Shown: positions 52,672 through 62,300 of the stretch, piece after piece | How positions within the stretch are numbered: position 1 is the stretch's first letter | Layout of the letters: each line of letters opens with the position of its first letter | Assembly (NCBI RefSeq): GCF_003201855.1 | Contig: NZ_QJKI01000005.1 | Span: 1 to 64,000 of the forward strand | From: Rivihabitans pingtungensis | Lineage (GTDB): Bacteria; Pseudomonadota; Gammaproteobacteria; Burkholderiales; Aquaspirillaceae | Length of the DNA stretch: 64,000 bases | Direction: 5' to 3' | Made by a program: the position numbers and the translations under genes | The notes under the pieces: model-generated | The model's database searches: none | What the model was told of the DNA's origin: nothing | What the model saw: the letters and a program-made list of their open reading frames with translations, nothing else

Positions 52672-53802
52672 ATGAAACACGCATCCCCCCTGACTCTGGC
52701 CGCCCTGATCGCCGCCGGCCTGGCCAGCACCCCAGCGCTGGCGCTGGAAGTCTATAACGACAAGGGCTGGACGCTGGACATCAGCGGCTCGGTCAACGCC
52801 TTCTACACCACCAGCAAAACCGAACAAAGCAACCGCTCCAGCCAGATCGAAAACGGCCTGCTGCCGGGCTACTTCAACATCACCGCCAGCACCAAGCAAA
52901 AAGGCTGGGACATCAAGGGTGTGATCGGCATTTGGCCGGGCCTGGATTCGGATTCTCCGGCCATCTCCAGCGCCACGGCCGGCGTGGGCAAATCCACGGT
53001 GGATGCCCGCACCAACTACCTGAGCTTTGGCAAGCCGAATGTCGGCACCTTCAAATTTGGCCGTGACGTCGGTCTGTTCCAGTCCAATGCCATTCTGAAC
53101 GACATGACCCTGATCGGCGTGGGCGGCGGCGGCGGTCAGGCGCGTAATATCAACACCACCCTGGGTGGCATTGGCGCTGGCTACATCTACGCAGAATTCC
53201 AGCCGCAAATCACCTACACCACGCCCACTTTCAATGGCTTTTCCGCCACGGTCGGCGCCTTTGACAACAAGGACGTGAACGGCAGCGGCAAAACCGGCCG
53301 CAATGTCGGCTACCAAGGCCAGGCGCAATACGAATTCAAGAACAACACCCTGTCCGGCAAAGCCTGGCTGGGTTTTGTCAATCAACAGTTCAACCTGATC
53401 CGCAGCAACAACGCCACCGGCTTTGAACTGGGCGCCAAGATGGATATTGGCAACCTGGGCCTGATGGTGGAAGGCTTTACCGGCAAGGGCATTGGCGACA
53501 CCATCTTGTTCTCGGGTGGCACCGACGCCCGTGGCGAAAACCGCCGTTCGGATGGCTATCTGCTGCAAGCCACCTATAAATTCGACGACCTCAAGCTGGG
53601 CGTGAGCCATGGTGAAAGCCGCACCAAGCGCACCAGCGCCGAAGGCAATGGCTACGCCAACCGCGTGGTGGGCACCACCCTGGGCGCCTACTACAGCCTG
53701 ACCGACAACCTGACCCTGGTGGGCGAAGTCAACCGCCGCACCAACAAGGTCACCAACCGCGATACCGACGGCGTGTCGCTGGGCGCCATCCTGTTCTTCT
53801 AA
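52672..53802 (+). CDS. Outer-membrane porin, betaproteobacterial type
   Basis: A 376-residue general porin with a signal peptide (MKHASPLTLAALIAAGLAST, cleaved after ALA). The mature start LEVYNDKGWTLDISGSVNAF, 16-strand-like alternation and terminal phenylalanine (GAILFF) fit the Gram-negative porin family. A typical rho-independent terminator follows 24 bases after the stop codon. It is monocistronic. It may admit small alcohols and other solutes, but no substrate can be assigned. Confidence 0.9.
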   Translation: MKHASPLTLAALIAAGLASTPALALEVYNDKGWTLDISGSVNAFYTTSKTEQSNRSSQIENGLLPGYFNITASTKQKGWDIKGVIGIWPGLDSDSPAISSATAGVGKSTVDARTNYLSFGKPNVGTFKFGRDVGLFQSNAILNDMTLIGVGGGGGQARNINTTLGGIGAGYIYAEFQPQITYTTPTFNGFSATVGAFDNKDVNGSGKTGRNVGYQGQAQYEFKNNTLSGKAWLGFVNQQFNLIRSNNATGFELGAKMDIGNLGLMVEGFTGKGIGDTILFSGGTDARGENRRSDGYLLQATYKFDDLKLGVSHGESRTKRTSAEGNGYANRVVGTTLGAYYSLTDNLTLVGEVNRRTNKVTNRDTDGVSLGAILFF

Positions 53803-53826
53803 GCGCATCCCCCCCGGCGCATTGGC

Positions 53827-53866
53827 AAACGCCCCAACCGAGTCTGCTCGGCTGGGGCGTTTTTTG
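53827..53866 (+). terminator. Rho-independent terminator of the porin gene
   Basis: The stem AACGCCCCAACCGAG / CTCGGCTGGGGCGTT has a TCTG loop and is followed by TTTTTT. A textbook intrinsic terminator just after the porin stop. Confidence 0.92.
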
Positions 53867-53871
53867 TGCCA

Positions 53872-53940
53872 GGGGCATCAGTACAACAAGTACAGCCAGA
53901 TCGGGCAACCACGCCAGGAGGGTTTTGTGAGCGGCGCTTA
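53872..53940. repeat. TAAG palindrome, half copy 17 (supplies the FHA gene stop)
   Basis: Only the right half is present (AGTACAACAAGTAC, AACCACGCCAGGAGGG, TTTTGTGAGCGGCGCTTA). The TTA at 53938-53940 is the TAA stop codon of the FHA gene. Confidence 0.75.
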
Positions 53941-54903
53941 TTGCAAGGCGTAGGGAAAGCGCCCCTCTTCGGTAATCCCCTTCATGATGCGGAAGGGGTG
54001 GTCGCCAAAGCGGATTTCGCCGCGCCGGCGCTCAAACAGGCTGGCGGGCTGGCGGGCGCTGGGCAGGGCGCGGCTGATCTGCTGGCGGGCACGGAACATC
54101 TGGATATTGATATAGGGCGGATCCACGCCCAGCATGCGCGCCAGATTATCCAGGGCAATCCAGCCCTGGCTGGGCGGCTCGATCCCTTGGCGGGCATCGC
54201 GCAGGCGCTGGCGGGCCAGGGTGGCCAGGGTGTAGTGGTGAATGCGTTCGCCCAGCGAGATCACCTGCTGGCCCACGTGCACATCCAGGCTGGCATGTTC
54301 TTCGTTCTGGCTCAGCCGGAAATCAAATTGCAGGGCTTGTGTGCTTTCCAGCAGCGCACCAGGCGGTGAGACTTCCTGAGTGGCGTCCAGTGCCTCGCCC
54401 TGCACAAATTCCCACAATTGCTGATCAATGCGCACGCAATCGCCATCGGCCAGTTCATCGACGCGATCCATGCGGTCCAGTAGCCAGCGTTCGTCTGCCC
54501 GGTAGATATTCACCTCGGCAGCGTCAGCGTGGGGCAGCAGGTTTTCGTCGGGGTGCAGGGTACGAATCTGGCAGGGCTCGTCCAGCGCAAACAGGCAGAC
54601 GCAGGGGGCTTCCAGGTCGGAGACCGTCCATTGCGCCTCGTCGCTGGCGGCAAAGCGGATGACATCCCCCACTTTCAGCGCCCGCCACTGACCAGATAGC
54701 AGTTTATCGCCAGAGACGTAGGTGCCGTTGCGGCTCTGGTCGCAGATTTCCCATTGCTGGCCGTTCCAGCGCACCAGGGCGTGCAGCTTGGAAACGTCCG
54801 CCTCTTGCAGCACCGTGCGTGATGACGCGGGGTGCCGGCCAAAGGTGTGCACCGGTCGCAGCATGACGCGACGGCGCAGATGCTCATTATGCAAAATCGC
54901 CAT
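53938..54903 (-). CDS. FHA-domain protein of the TOMM locus
   Basis: A 321-residue protein with an N-terminal forkhead-associated domain (about residues 15-95): TFGRHPASSRTVLQEADVSK, KLHALVRWNGQQWEICDQ and SRNGTYVSG hold the arginine, serine-histidine and asparagine-glycine-threonine typical of phosphothreonine binding. The C-terminal part is not recognised but looks helical, with a possible winged-helix region (IALDNLARMLGVDPPYINIQ). Its likely partner is the Ser/Thr kinase encoded at 59372-63379. The YcaO gene ends 155 bases upstream on the same strand. Confidence 0.8.
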   Translation of the reverse strand: MAILHNEHLRRRVMLRPVHTFGRHPASSRTVLQEADVSKLHALVRWNGQQWEICDQSRNGTYVSGDKLLSGQWRALKVGDVIRFAASDEAQWTVSDLEAPCVCLFALDEPCQIRTLHPDENLLPHADAAEVNIYRADERWLLDRMDRVDELADGDCVRIDQQLWEFVQGEALDATQEVSPPGALLESTQALQFDFRLSQNEEHASLDVHVGQQVISLGERIHHYTLATLARQRLRDARQGIEPPSQGWIALDNLARMLGVDPPYINIQMFRARQQISRALPSARQPASLFERRRGEIRFGDHPFRIMKGITEEGRFPYALQ

Positions 54904-55057
54904 GAATCAGCTCCTGACTAGATGTGGAAAGAAGCGCCGGCACGCTGTCACGGGCGTTGCCGCGCGGTGCCCCGACCAGAAAACCCCATGGCCAAGGCAT
55001 ATGGCACAAGCATTGTAACAACACAGCCGGGGATATGCCCGACGATTGCTGACGGGA

Positions 55058-57148
55058 TTATACGTATAAATCACAAGGATTTAGCGCTTCCTCCGTCAAC
55101 GCCTCCGACCGCCAGCCCAGTGCCGGCGGCACCGCCAGCAAGCGCGGATTGGCGCGCTCGGGCCAGATATGGCAGGCCCCAGGCACCACCACCTTGACCG
55201 TTGCCAGGGCGATGTCCGGGCGACTGTAGTCGTGCACGATGACTTCGTGCCCGACGGCCCGCCAGGCCGCCACACACAGGCGGATGTCGTCGGCGATATC
55301 GGCATGCTGCGCGGCGTCCTGCGGCATCTGTGCGCCCTCGGGCCATAAAAAGCCGGCATCCGGGCCAATGGCATCGGCCGCCAGGCATTTATCAGCGGCA
55401 ATCAGTTGTGCCAGCTCGGTCAGCGCACGCTCGGCGGCCAGCTCGGCGCTCAGGCTGGCGCCAAAGCCCAGCGCCCAGCGGGCGCTGGCAGCGTGCCAGC
55501 CAATCGCGGCCAGCACGGGAATACCCAGGTCGTGGCTCAAGTCCAGCAGCCAGCATGACCAGTCACCGCCCAATGCCGTTGCCAGCTGGCGCAGGGCAGC
55601 ATTGGCACACTGGGCGCGCGGACGGGGAATGCGGTTATACCACCAGATGGCGACGGCATCGCGTTCGATCACCTCCAACAAGCCTTGCAAGATGGCTTCT
55701 TCGCGGCAGTTCCCGCTGGCGCAACCATTGGAGCTCCAGTTGGCCGTATCTGCCCAGGGTGTGGGCACGTCGGCATAGCAGGCCGCCAGCGGCAAATAAC
55801 GCGGAGCGTCGTCGCTGAGCGACCAGGCCGGCGTCCAGGCCAGTGGCGCGCGCGGATCATAGCGGCATTGGGCGGCGCGCTCGCCAGGGGGGGCGCTGGC
55901 ACGTTGGGCCGCGCTGAAAAAACTCAGGGCATCGGGACGAATCGCCAGCGCCGGCAACTCGGCTTCACGCGCCACGCGCATGGCTTCGTCGCCCTGCCAG
56001 GCTGCGGCATAACGCTCGACGGCCTCGCACAGGGCACTGGCGCGCGACTGCGCATCGCTGGCCCCCTTGCCCAGACAGCTTTGCGCCACCACCGACGCCA
56101 AGCCCATCCCCTGAGGACGCCAGGGCCGGAAAAACTGGCTGTGATACACCGGCATGTCGCCTGCGCTGGACAGCGCGCACAAATCCGCCACCACGCCAGT
56201 CAGCGGGCTGACTTCGGCCAACAGGCGCGCCACGGTAGCGTGCGAAGCTTGCGTACGCGCCCCGCCCGCCACCCCCGCCAGTTTGGGCGTCGGCGCCAGA
56301 CGCAAGGGCTGTTGCTGACGCGCCGCCAGCCAGTTGCGGTCGCCACAAGCCGGGCACTGCGGCCGCTGTGGGCTGGGGTGGCCATGCAGCGCGCCGTCGG
56401 CGTGCAGGCTGTGCAATGACAGACCCGCCAGCGGCTGGGCCAGGTGTTCCGCCAGACTCACCAGCCGCGCCCGCACGGCATCGGCCTGCACCGGCAGCGG
56501 CACGCCATGATGCAGGCCCGCCGGCAGGCTGCGCCAATAGGCGCGCACCGGCTGATTGCGGGCCAATCTTGCGTCCAGGCACTGCCAGCAGGGGCTGCCC
56601 GGCTGATGGTCAAAATACGGCCCCCACCATAAGGCCTCACCGCTCAGTCGCACCGGCAGCCAGGCCAGGCCGGCGACACGGCACTCGGCATCCAGCGCGG
56701 GCAGGCGCGGGTCGAAATAATCGTCGCACAGCACCAGCCGCAGCGGCTGCGCCGGCCTGAGCGCACCGGCCCAGTCCAACAGCGCCTGGCGATCCAAGGC
56801 CTGCGACAGCACAGCGACCTCCAGCGTGGCTGACAGCCGTTGCCAGTGCCACGGCGACTGAAAATCCGGGGTCAGCCAGCCGCCGGGCAGCTGTTGCGCT
56901 GAGCAGATCCAGCCTTCGTCGGCCATCTGCGCCAATGCGCCCAGCACGGCGGGGAGGTGCGCCAGCCAGTCGGGTTCGGCGCACACCGCCGCCAGCGGCT
57001 GAGCGCGAGCAATCAATTGCGCCACCCGGCGCACGGCGGGCTGCGCAAAGCGCAGCAGACCGGCGTCGTCCAGCAAGGTCACGCCATCGGCGTCGCACAC
57101 GGCCTGATAGCGTGGCGGCCAGGCGGGGGTGAGCGTAAACCAGTCCAT
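55058..57148 (-). CDS. TOMM cyclodehydratase: E1-like/ThiF domain fused to YcaO
   Basis: A 696-residue fusion that should form thiazoline/oxazoline rings on a peptide. The first part is E1-like with structural zinc cysteines CWQC (187-190) and CPAC (265-268), helping to bind the leader peptide. The C-terminal YcaO domain carries the ATP-binding motifs SRASALCEAVERYAA (about 368-382), ASGNCREEAILQGLLEVIER (477-496) and AERALTELAQL (572-582). The usual proline-rich C-terminus is absent (NPCDLYV). It starts two bases after the methyltransferase gene ends, implying coupling. Confidence 0.88.
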   Translation of the reverse strand: MDWFTLTPAWPPRYQAVCDADGVTLLDDAGLLRFAQPAVRRVAQLIARAQPLAAVCAEPDWLAHLPAVLGALAQMADEGWICSAQQLPGGWLTPDFQSPWHWQRLSATLEVAVLSQALDRQALLDWAGALRPAQPLRLVLCDDYFDPRLPALDAECRVAGLAWLPVRLSGEALWWGPYFDHQPGSPCWQCLDARLARNQPVRAYWRSLPAGLHHGVPLPVQADAVRARLVSLAEHLAQPLAGLSLHSLHADGALHGHPSPQRPQCPACGDRNWLAARQQQPLRLAPTPKLAGVAGGARTQASHATVARLLAEVSPLTGVVADLCALSSAGDMPVYHSQFFRPWRPQGMGLASVVAQSCLGKGASDAQSRASALCEAVERYAAAWQGDEAMRVAREAELPALAIRPDALSFFSAAQRASAPPGERAAQCRYDPRAPLAWTPAWSLSDDAPRYLPLAACYADVPTPWADTANWSSNGCASGNCREEAILQGLLEVIERDAVAIWWYNRIPRPRAQCANAALRQLATALGGDWSCWLLDLSHDLGIPVLAAIGWHAASARWALGFGASLSAELAAERALTELAQLIAADKCLAADAIGPDAGFLWPEGAQMPQDAAQHADIADDIRLCVAAWRAVGHEVIVHDYSRPDIALATVKVVVPGACHIWPERANPRLLAVPPALGWRSEALTEEALNPCDLYV

Positions 57149-57149
57149 G

Positions 57150-57995
57150 CTAGGCCTCTGGCTCACCCAGCGCCAAGGTGGCCAGGGTATAGGGCGGGCG
57201 TTGATGGCGGGCCAGAAAATCCTCGGCAAATTGCCGATGGCCCAAGGAGAATTCGGCAAACGGGTGCTGCTCGGCCAGCACGCGCAGGCCAGGGCAGCCG
57301 GCAATCAGCTCGGCGGCGTCACGCGCGCCGCTTTGCACCGGCAGATGCACACCGCCCTGCACCGAAGGCACGGCCATGGCCGGGTGCAAAAAATCCGCCA
57401 GCAACTGGCCGCGCAGGCCATGGCGAACAAAATGCCCGGCGATGGCAGCCAGCAGGGCGCGCACGGCATCGGCCGGCAAATAGGGCAGCACGCCTTCCAG
57501 CACCAGCACATGTGGCACATCAGCGCACAAGCGGGCGGCGTGCAGCCAGCGGGTGTCTTGCAGCGAGCCAGCCCAGTCGTGCTCGCCGCCCTGGGCAGGC
57601 AAACACAGTCGGCGCACTGCCATCACCGCCGGCAGATCCACATAAAACCAGCCGACGGCGGCATCCAGCTCGGCCGCCAGACGGGCGCGCCGGGTGCATA
57701 GCCCAGCGCCCAGGGTCAGCAACTGACTGCCGGCACGCAAATCGGCGGCGCGCACGGCCTGATCAAAATACTGGCTGCGCACAATGATGCCGCGCACCAG
57801 CGCCGGGTCGGCGCACAGTTGCGCCGCCGGCAACGGGCAGGCGCGCATCACGTGCTCGGCCTGCGGGTCGCGCCAGCCCAGCTCGGGCACGGGGCAAGCA
57901 CGCGCTGCCACGGTCAGCGCCAGGGTGGCCGAGCTGTCGGCGAGCGCCGACCAGGCAGCGCGGGCGGCGACAAGAGAAGGAAAGCGATCAGTCAT
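57150..57995 (-). CDS. Methyltransferase of the leucine-carboxyl-methyltransferase type
   Basis: A 281-residue SAM-dependent enzyme resembling the LCM/PPM family. GSQLLTLGAGLCTRRARLAA is the SAM-binding loop, and IIVRSQYFDQAVRAADL just before it is typical. FYVDLPAVMAVRR and LVLEGVLPYLPADAVRALLA follow family pattern. In such loci the substrate is probably a carboxylate or side chain of the modified peptide. It lies directly before the YcaO gene; the precursor gene is 567 bases upstream. Confidence 0.8.
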   Translation of the reverse strand: MTDRFPSLVAARAAWSALADSSATLALTVAARACPVPELGWRDPQAEHVMRACPLPAAQLCADPALVRGIIVRSQYFDQAVRAADLRAGSQLLTLGAGLCTRRARLAAELDAAVGWFYVDLPAVMAVRRLCLPAQGGEHDWAGSLQDTRWLHAARLCADVPHVLVLEGVLPYLPADAVRALLAAIAGHFVRHGLRGQLLADFLHPAMAVPSVQGGVHLPVQSGARDAAELIAGCPGLRVLAEQHPFAEFSLGHRQFAEDFLARHQRPPYTLATLALGEPEA

Positions 57996-58116
57996 GGCAA
58001 GTTTTCCAGACAAGGGGCGCAGGGCGCGCGCTTGCCGCATGACGCGCAAACGCCATGTGGCAAACGTGGCCCGCCAGCGCACACAGTGATGCGCTGGCAA
58101 AGCGGCCTGATAGAAC

Positions 58117-58213
58117 AGCGCACAACACCCAGCTAGGCGCGCGACCGCAGACAGTACGGGTAGTACGGCAAGGTCGGGCAACAACGCCAGGAGGGTTTTG
58201 TGAGCGGCGCTTA
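58117..58213. repeat. TAAG palindrome, shortened copy 18
   Basis: GCGCACAACACCCAGCTAGG, GCGACCGCAGACAGTACGGG, then GGTCGGGCAACAACGCCAGG and GGTTTTGTGAGCGGCGCTTA. It abuts the next copy, which starts at 58211. Confidence 0.75.
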
Positions 58214-58319
58214 GAGCCGCTCACAACACTCAGCGAAGCGGTCCTGGCTAGTAGCCAGTCACGTTGAAACACGAGGGTTCATGTGCCACGAAGAACCCCT
58301 CGTCGCACCACACCGCGTC

Positions 58320-58339
58320 ATTCCCGCGCAGGCGGGAAT
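58320..58339. repeat. dRS3-like palindrome inside the 58 kb MITE
   Basis: ATTCCCGCGCAGGCGGGAAT, inverted relative to the copy at 39051. Confidence 0.75.
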
Positions 58340-58417
58340 CCAGGTGTGCCCACAGCGTACAGCCGGGTGAGCGCTCACCCGCGCCATGCCCACCGCGCAC
58401 GCTGTGGCGCCGTCTGG

Positions 58418-58437
58418 GTTCCCGCCTTCGCGGGAAC
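58418..58437. repeat. dRS3-like palindrome, variant, inside the 58 kb MITE
   Basis: GTTCCCGCCTTCGCGGGAAC; the first and last bases changed together, so pairing is kept. Confidence 0.65.
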
Positions 58438-58562
58438 GACACCGGGGATGAAACTCATGCTGTTCAGATCATGGTGACTGGCTACTAGGCGTGTGACCGC
58501 AGACAGTACAAGTCGTACGGCAAGGTCACACAACAACGCCAGGAGGGTTTTGTGAGTGGCTC

Positions 58563-59351
58563 TTAGCAGGTGAACGGGTAGGCCGGGCCAGTATTGTTAT
58601 ACGAGGTCAGCGCGATCGGGCGCAGCGGCTCATCCTTCGGTGCATTCGGATAGTTGAGCACGATGCGGTTTTTGATCGGCGAGCCATCTGCGTTTTTCTG
58701 GTGCCATTTGCCGTCTTCCCACTTCAGATTGGGGTTGGCTTTAAATTGGATGACAAAGTTGAACGGGCAGTTATAGCCCAGCCACTGGCTGAGCACCGAG
58801 GTGGCGTCGCCGCCCGGCGGGTTGAGCAGGGCTTCCTTGAAGTTGGCGTCGGTCCAGGCTAGGGCGATGGCGCGCAGCACCACGCCGCCAAAGGCCAGCA
58901 TGGAATCCGCGCCGCCACCCGGAATGCCCAGGTCGGTGGGCATGGCAGCCATCATCACGCCATTAGACGCCGGTTTCTGCTCGACATCACCCACCGGGCC
59001 GAGTAGATCCGGGAAGATTTGATAAAACGCCGCCAGGGCTTCGGTGGCGCCGTCGGTCGGGCGGGTCGGCAGCACGATTTCAAAGCGGTCGTCCATGCCA
59101 ATCCAGCCGCCGGTGAGTTCCGGCTTCCACAGGGTTTGTTCGCTCGGGTTGACGCTGTTTTCCAGATGAATATCCAGTTTCGGCCAGACAGTAGTCAAAC
59201 CGAATTGCTCGACCAGCAAGGGCTGAATATCGTCAGCGGCCAGCAAGGTGGTGGCAAATGCCGGATCGGCCCAAGAACGGGCAATCGCGCGCAGATAGGC
59301 CAGACGGAATTCCAGCATCGGTTCGCCGGCTTGCATGGAGAGGGTAGTCAT
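58563..59351 (-). CDS. TOMM precursor peptide, two-module (BMA_0021/BMA_0022-like)
   Basis: A 262-residue precursor resembling the BMA_0021/BMA_0022 TOMM bacteriocin family, which uses a nitrile-hydratase-like leader. Two homologous modules are seen: LRAIARSWADPAFATTLLAA with LDIHLEN and FEIVLPTRP (about 19-98), and LRAIALAWTDANFKEALLNP with FVIQFKANP and RIVLNYPNAP (about 159-238). The C-terminal IALTSYNNTGPAYPFTC is the likely core, with Thr, Ser and a terminal Cys available for ring formation. The kinase gene is 20 bases upstream. Stop codon formed by a TAAG palindrome. Confidence 0.85.
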   Translation of the reverse strand: MTTLSMQAGEPMLEFRLAYLRAIARSWADPAFATTLLAADDIQPLLVEQFGLTTVWPKLDIHLENSVNPSEQTLWKPELTGGWIGMDDRFEIVLPTRPTDGATEALAAFYQIFPDLLGPVGDVEQKPASNGVMMAAMPTDLGIPGGGADSMLAFGGVVLRAIALAWTDANFKEALLNPPGGDATSVLSQWLGYNCPFNFVIQFKANPNLKWEDGKWHQKNADGSPIKNRIVLNYPNAPKDEPLRPIALTSYNNTGPAYPFTC

Positions 59352-59371
59352 CGTTGGAAGCTCCTAGTGGT

Positions 59372-62300
59372 TCAGGTGGGGGACAAATGGGCCCATGACG
59401 CCAGTTCGGGGCGCAGGGCAAGCAGTTCACGCACACGCTGCACAGCATGCGCGCGCAAATCGGGATCGGTGTCCAGCTCGGCCAGCAGGGTCATGGCCTG
59501 GGCTTCGGTGCGGCATTTGCCGCCAGTGCGGGCGCAGTCGGCGGCGGCAACGGCGGCGGCGCGCACCTGGCTGGCTTCGGCGCCGCTGGCGCGCAGATAG
59601 CGTGCCTTGTGCCAATAGAGCTCAGCTTCGTGCAGGCGCTCGGCCAGCGGGGCCACCAGCGACAGGCTGTCGTCCAGCCGCGCCAGCGCGCCGGCAAAAT
59701 CGCCCTGGCGAGCCAGGGTGTGGGCGGCAAAAGCCCGGTAATAGGTTTGGCAGTAGCGGCAGCCAATGCTCCACAGCGCCTGAATACCCGTATCGGCATC
59801 TGCCACTTCACCCACTGCCCAGCTGCGGATGATTTGGGCATAGCCCAAAAATGCCGGCAGGCCGTAGCGATTGGCCAGTTCAATCAGCTCATCGCACACG
59901 GTTTGTGCGGCAATGGCGTCGTCACGGCCCAGCTCAAACAGGCCCAGATACAACAAAGCCATCCCCAGCGATGGCGCATGCGCCTGCTGGCGTGCGCGCG
60001 CCACCGCCACGCGGGCGTCGTCGCGGGCCAGTTGCTCGTGGCCCAAGCCCCAGCGCACCAGCGCACGTGCCGCGCGCGACCACACCAGGGTGTCCAGGCC
60101 AAAGCGCACGGCGTGGCCGGCATGGGCCTGGTGGTCATGGGTGTCAATGGCGGCGGTCAACTCGCGCTCGGCGTGGTCAAAGCGGCCTTCGGAGTAGTGC
60201 GCCAGCCCCAGCCACAGCCGCGCCGACACGTGGGTATGGCTGTCGTGACTGCTCAGCGCTTGCTGCAACATGGCGTCGGCCAGTTGCATGACTTCAGCGC
60301 GATTGCTGGCGACGTGGTGAAAGGTCAGCGTGGTCCACAGATGTTGCAGGCGCAGCTCGGCGGAGATGTCTTGCGCCAGAATGGCTTCGGACAGGGCGAT
60401 TTTTTCTGCCACTTGCGGATGCGCCCAGCCGTATTTATTCATCAGCGCCTGGGTGACGCAGCCGTTCAGTTCCAGCCGGGCTTCCAGTTGGGCGCGGCCT
60501 TCCAGCCGGTGAATCCATTCGTCTACCTGGCCGGCGTAGGCCAGGGTTTCATCGTTGAGCGAGCGGTGCTGGGTCAGGCGCAGTTGGGCCAGCCCCAGTT
60601 CGACGGCGCGTGGGTAATGTTCGGCGCGGGCAAAGTGGTGGGCCACCGCGCCGGGGGCGTCGATCAGCTGTTGCGGGTCGTGCGCAACAATCGCCTGAGC
60701 CACCCGTTCATGGCGTTGGCGCTGCTGGCTGACCAGCATGATGTCGTAAGCAGCGTCGCGGATCAGCGCATGGCGGAACACATAGCGGTCGTGGTCGGCG
60801 CGCGCCAGCAGGCCGGCGTCTACCAGAATATGCAGCGCCAGGGCCAGCGCATCTGGCCCAGCCTCGGCGGCACACACGCGCAGCAAGCCGCCATCCACTT
60901 CGCGGCCAATGGTGGCGGCCAGTTGCAGAATGTCGCGCGCCGCGCCCAGTTGGTCAAAACGGCTGTGCAGCGATTCGCGCAGGGTGATGGGGATGGCGTT
61001 GACCTGGGCGCCAGGCTTGAAGCCCCACACCCCATCGGCTTCTACCAGGCTGGTGTCGCGCAGCACATGGGCCAGTTCCTGGATGAATAGCGGCACGCCT
61101 TCGGTGCGCGCCACCACGCTGTCCACCACGCTGTCGGCCAGCTGACGCGGGGCAAACAGGTGACGCACCATGGCGGCGGCCTCGGCCGGCTTGAGCCGGG
61201 CCAGCTCCAGGGCATGCACGGATTCGGCTTCCAGCGTCACGCCGGGACGGCAGGTCATCAGCAGCACCATGGCTTGCCCGCTCAGGCGCTGGGCCACATG
61301 GCGCAGGGCGTCCAGCGTGGCTGAATCCGCCCAGTGCAGGTCTTCCACCATCAGCAGCACCGGGGTTTGCCGGGCCAGATGCGCCAGCCACTGGGCCAGC
61401 GCCTCGATCAGCAATTGCTTTTGCAGCACGGGCGACACTGCGCCGGCATCCTGGCGGGCAAATGGCAGCGCCAGCCAGGCGCAAAAAATCGGCATCACCC
61501 GGTCCACATCACAACCGGCGTCGTGCAGCGCCTGGGTGAGGCGGGCGATTTGCGCCACCGGCTCGACGCCGGCCAGCACCTGTTGGCGCAGCAAGGACAG
61601 TAGCGGCGACAGGGCGTTGTTTTCGTATTCCGGAAAGCAACGGGCGCACAATGTCAGGCCGCCACGGCTGGCGATATGCCGACGCAGGGTTTCGCTCAGG
61701 CAGGATTTGCCCACCCCAGCCTCGCCACGCAGCAACCAGCCACTGCCTTGGCCCAGGCGGGCCTGCCGCCAGCCGCGCAACACCTGGCGCAGCTCACTGG
61801 CGCGACCGATGCAGCGGGTGTGCCAGGAATCCGACCCGGCGGCCACTTCGATGGGCTGCAAGGTGTGGGCCAAGAGCTTGAAGCAGCCTACGGTGGCCGA
61901 CGCCGACGGCACGCGCACGCGCCCGGCCGCTTCAAACTCGGCCAGACCGCGCAGCAACTGGCGATAGGCCTCGCTGGCCCAGATTTCGCCGGGGCCGGCG
62001 TGGCTTTCCATTTGCAAGGCGATGTTCAGGGTATTGCCCGGCGAGACTTCACCGTCAGCGGCCACCACCATGCCGGCATGCAGGCCGATGCGCACTTGCA
62101 ATTCGGCGCCGGCCCGGCACAAGGCGGCGTCGCCCTGGCGCGCGCACGCCAACTGGGCCAGCTCGACGGCAATACTGGCGGCCAAGCGCGCATCACCCTC
62201 GGTACTGCGCGGGTAGCCGAACATCACGCTGAACTGATGACCCAGCGAGCCAATCAGCGCACCTCCGCGCATCAGGGCGGCTTCCTGAAACACCTGGCAC

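Larger units (their letters stand above)
58251..58485. mobile_element. MITE with TA target duplication (235 bp)
   Basis: Terminal inverted repeats GTAGCCAGTCAC and GTGACTGGCTAC are perfect over 12 bases. TA at 58249-58250 and 58486-58487 is the target duplication, as for IS630/Tc1-mariner elements. The interior holds two dRS3-like palindromes and GTTGAAACACGAGGGTTCATG, shared with the 39 kb copy. No reading frame inside could encode a transposase. Confidence 0.88.
58211..58565. repeat. TAAG palindrome, copy 19, split by a MITE (supplies the precursor stop)
   Basis: The left part (58211-58250, ending CCTGGCTA) and right part (58486-58565, starting TAGGCGTGTGACCGC) join into a full-length copy once the 235-base MITE and one TA are removed. 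The TTA at 58563-58565 is the stop codon of the TOMM precursor gene. Confidence 0.88.

Noticed and set aside
59447..61090. 547-residue open frame antisense to the TOMM kinase
   Set aside because: No motif or start signal; it overlaps the TPR-like region of a gene with clear kinase and ATPase signatures.
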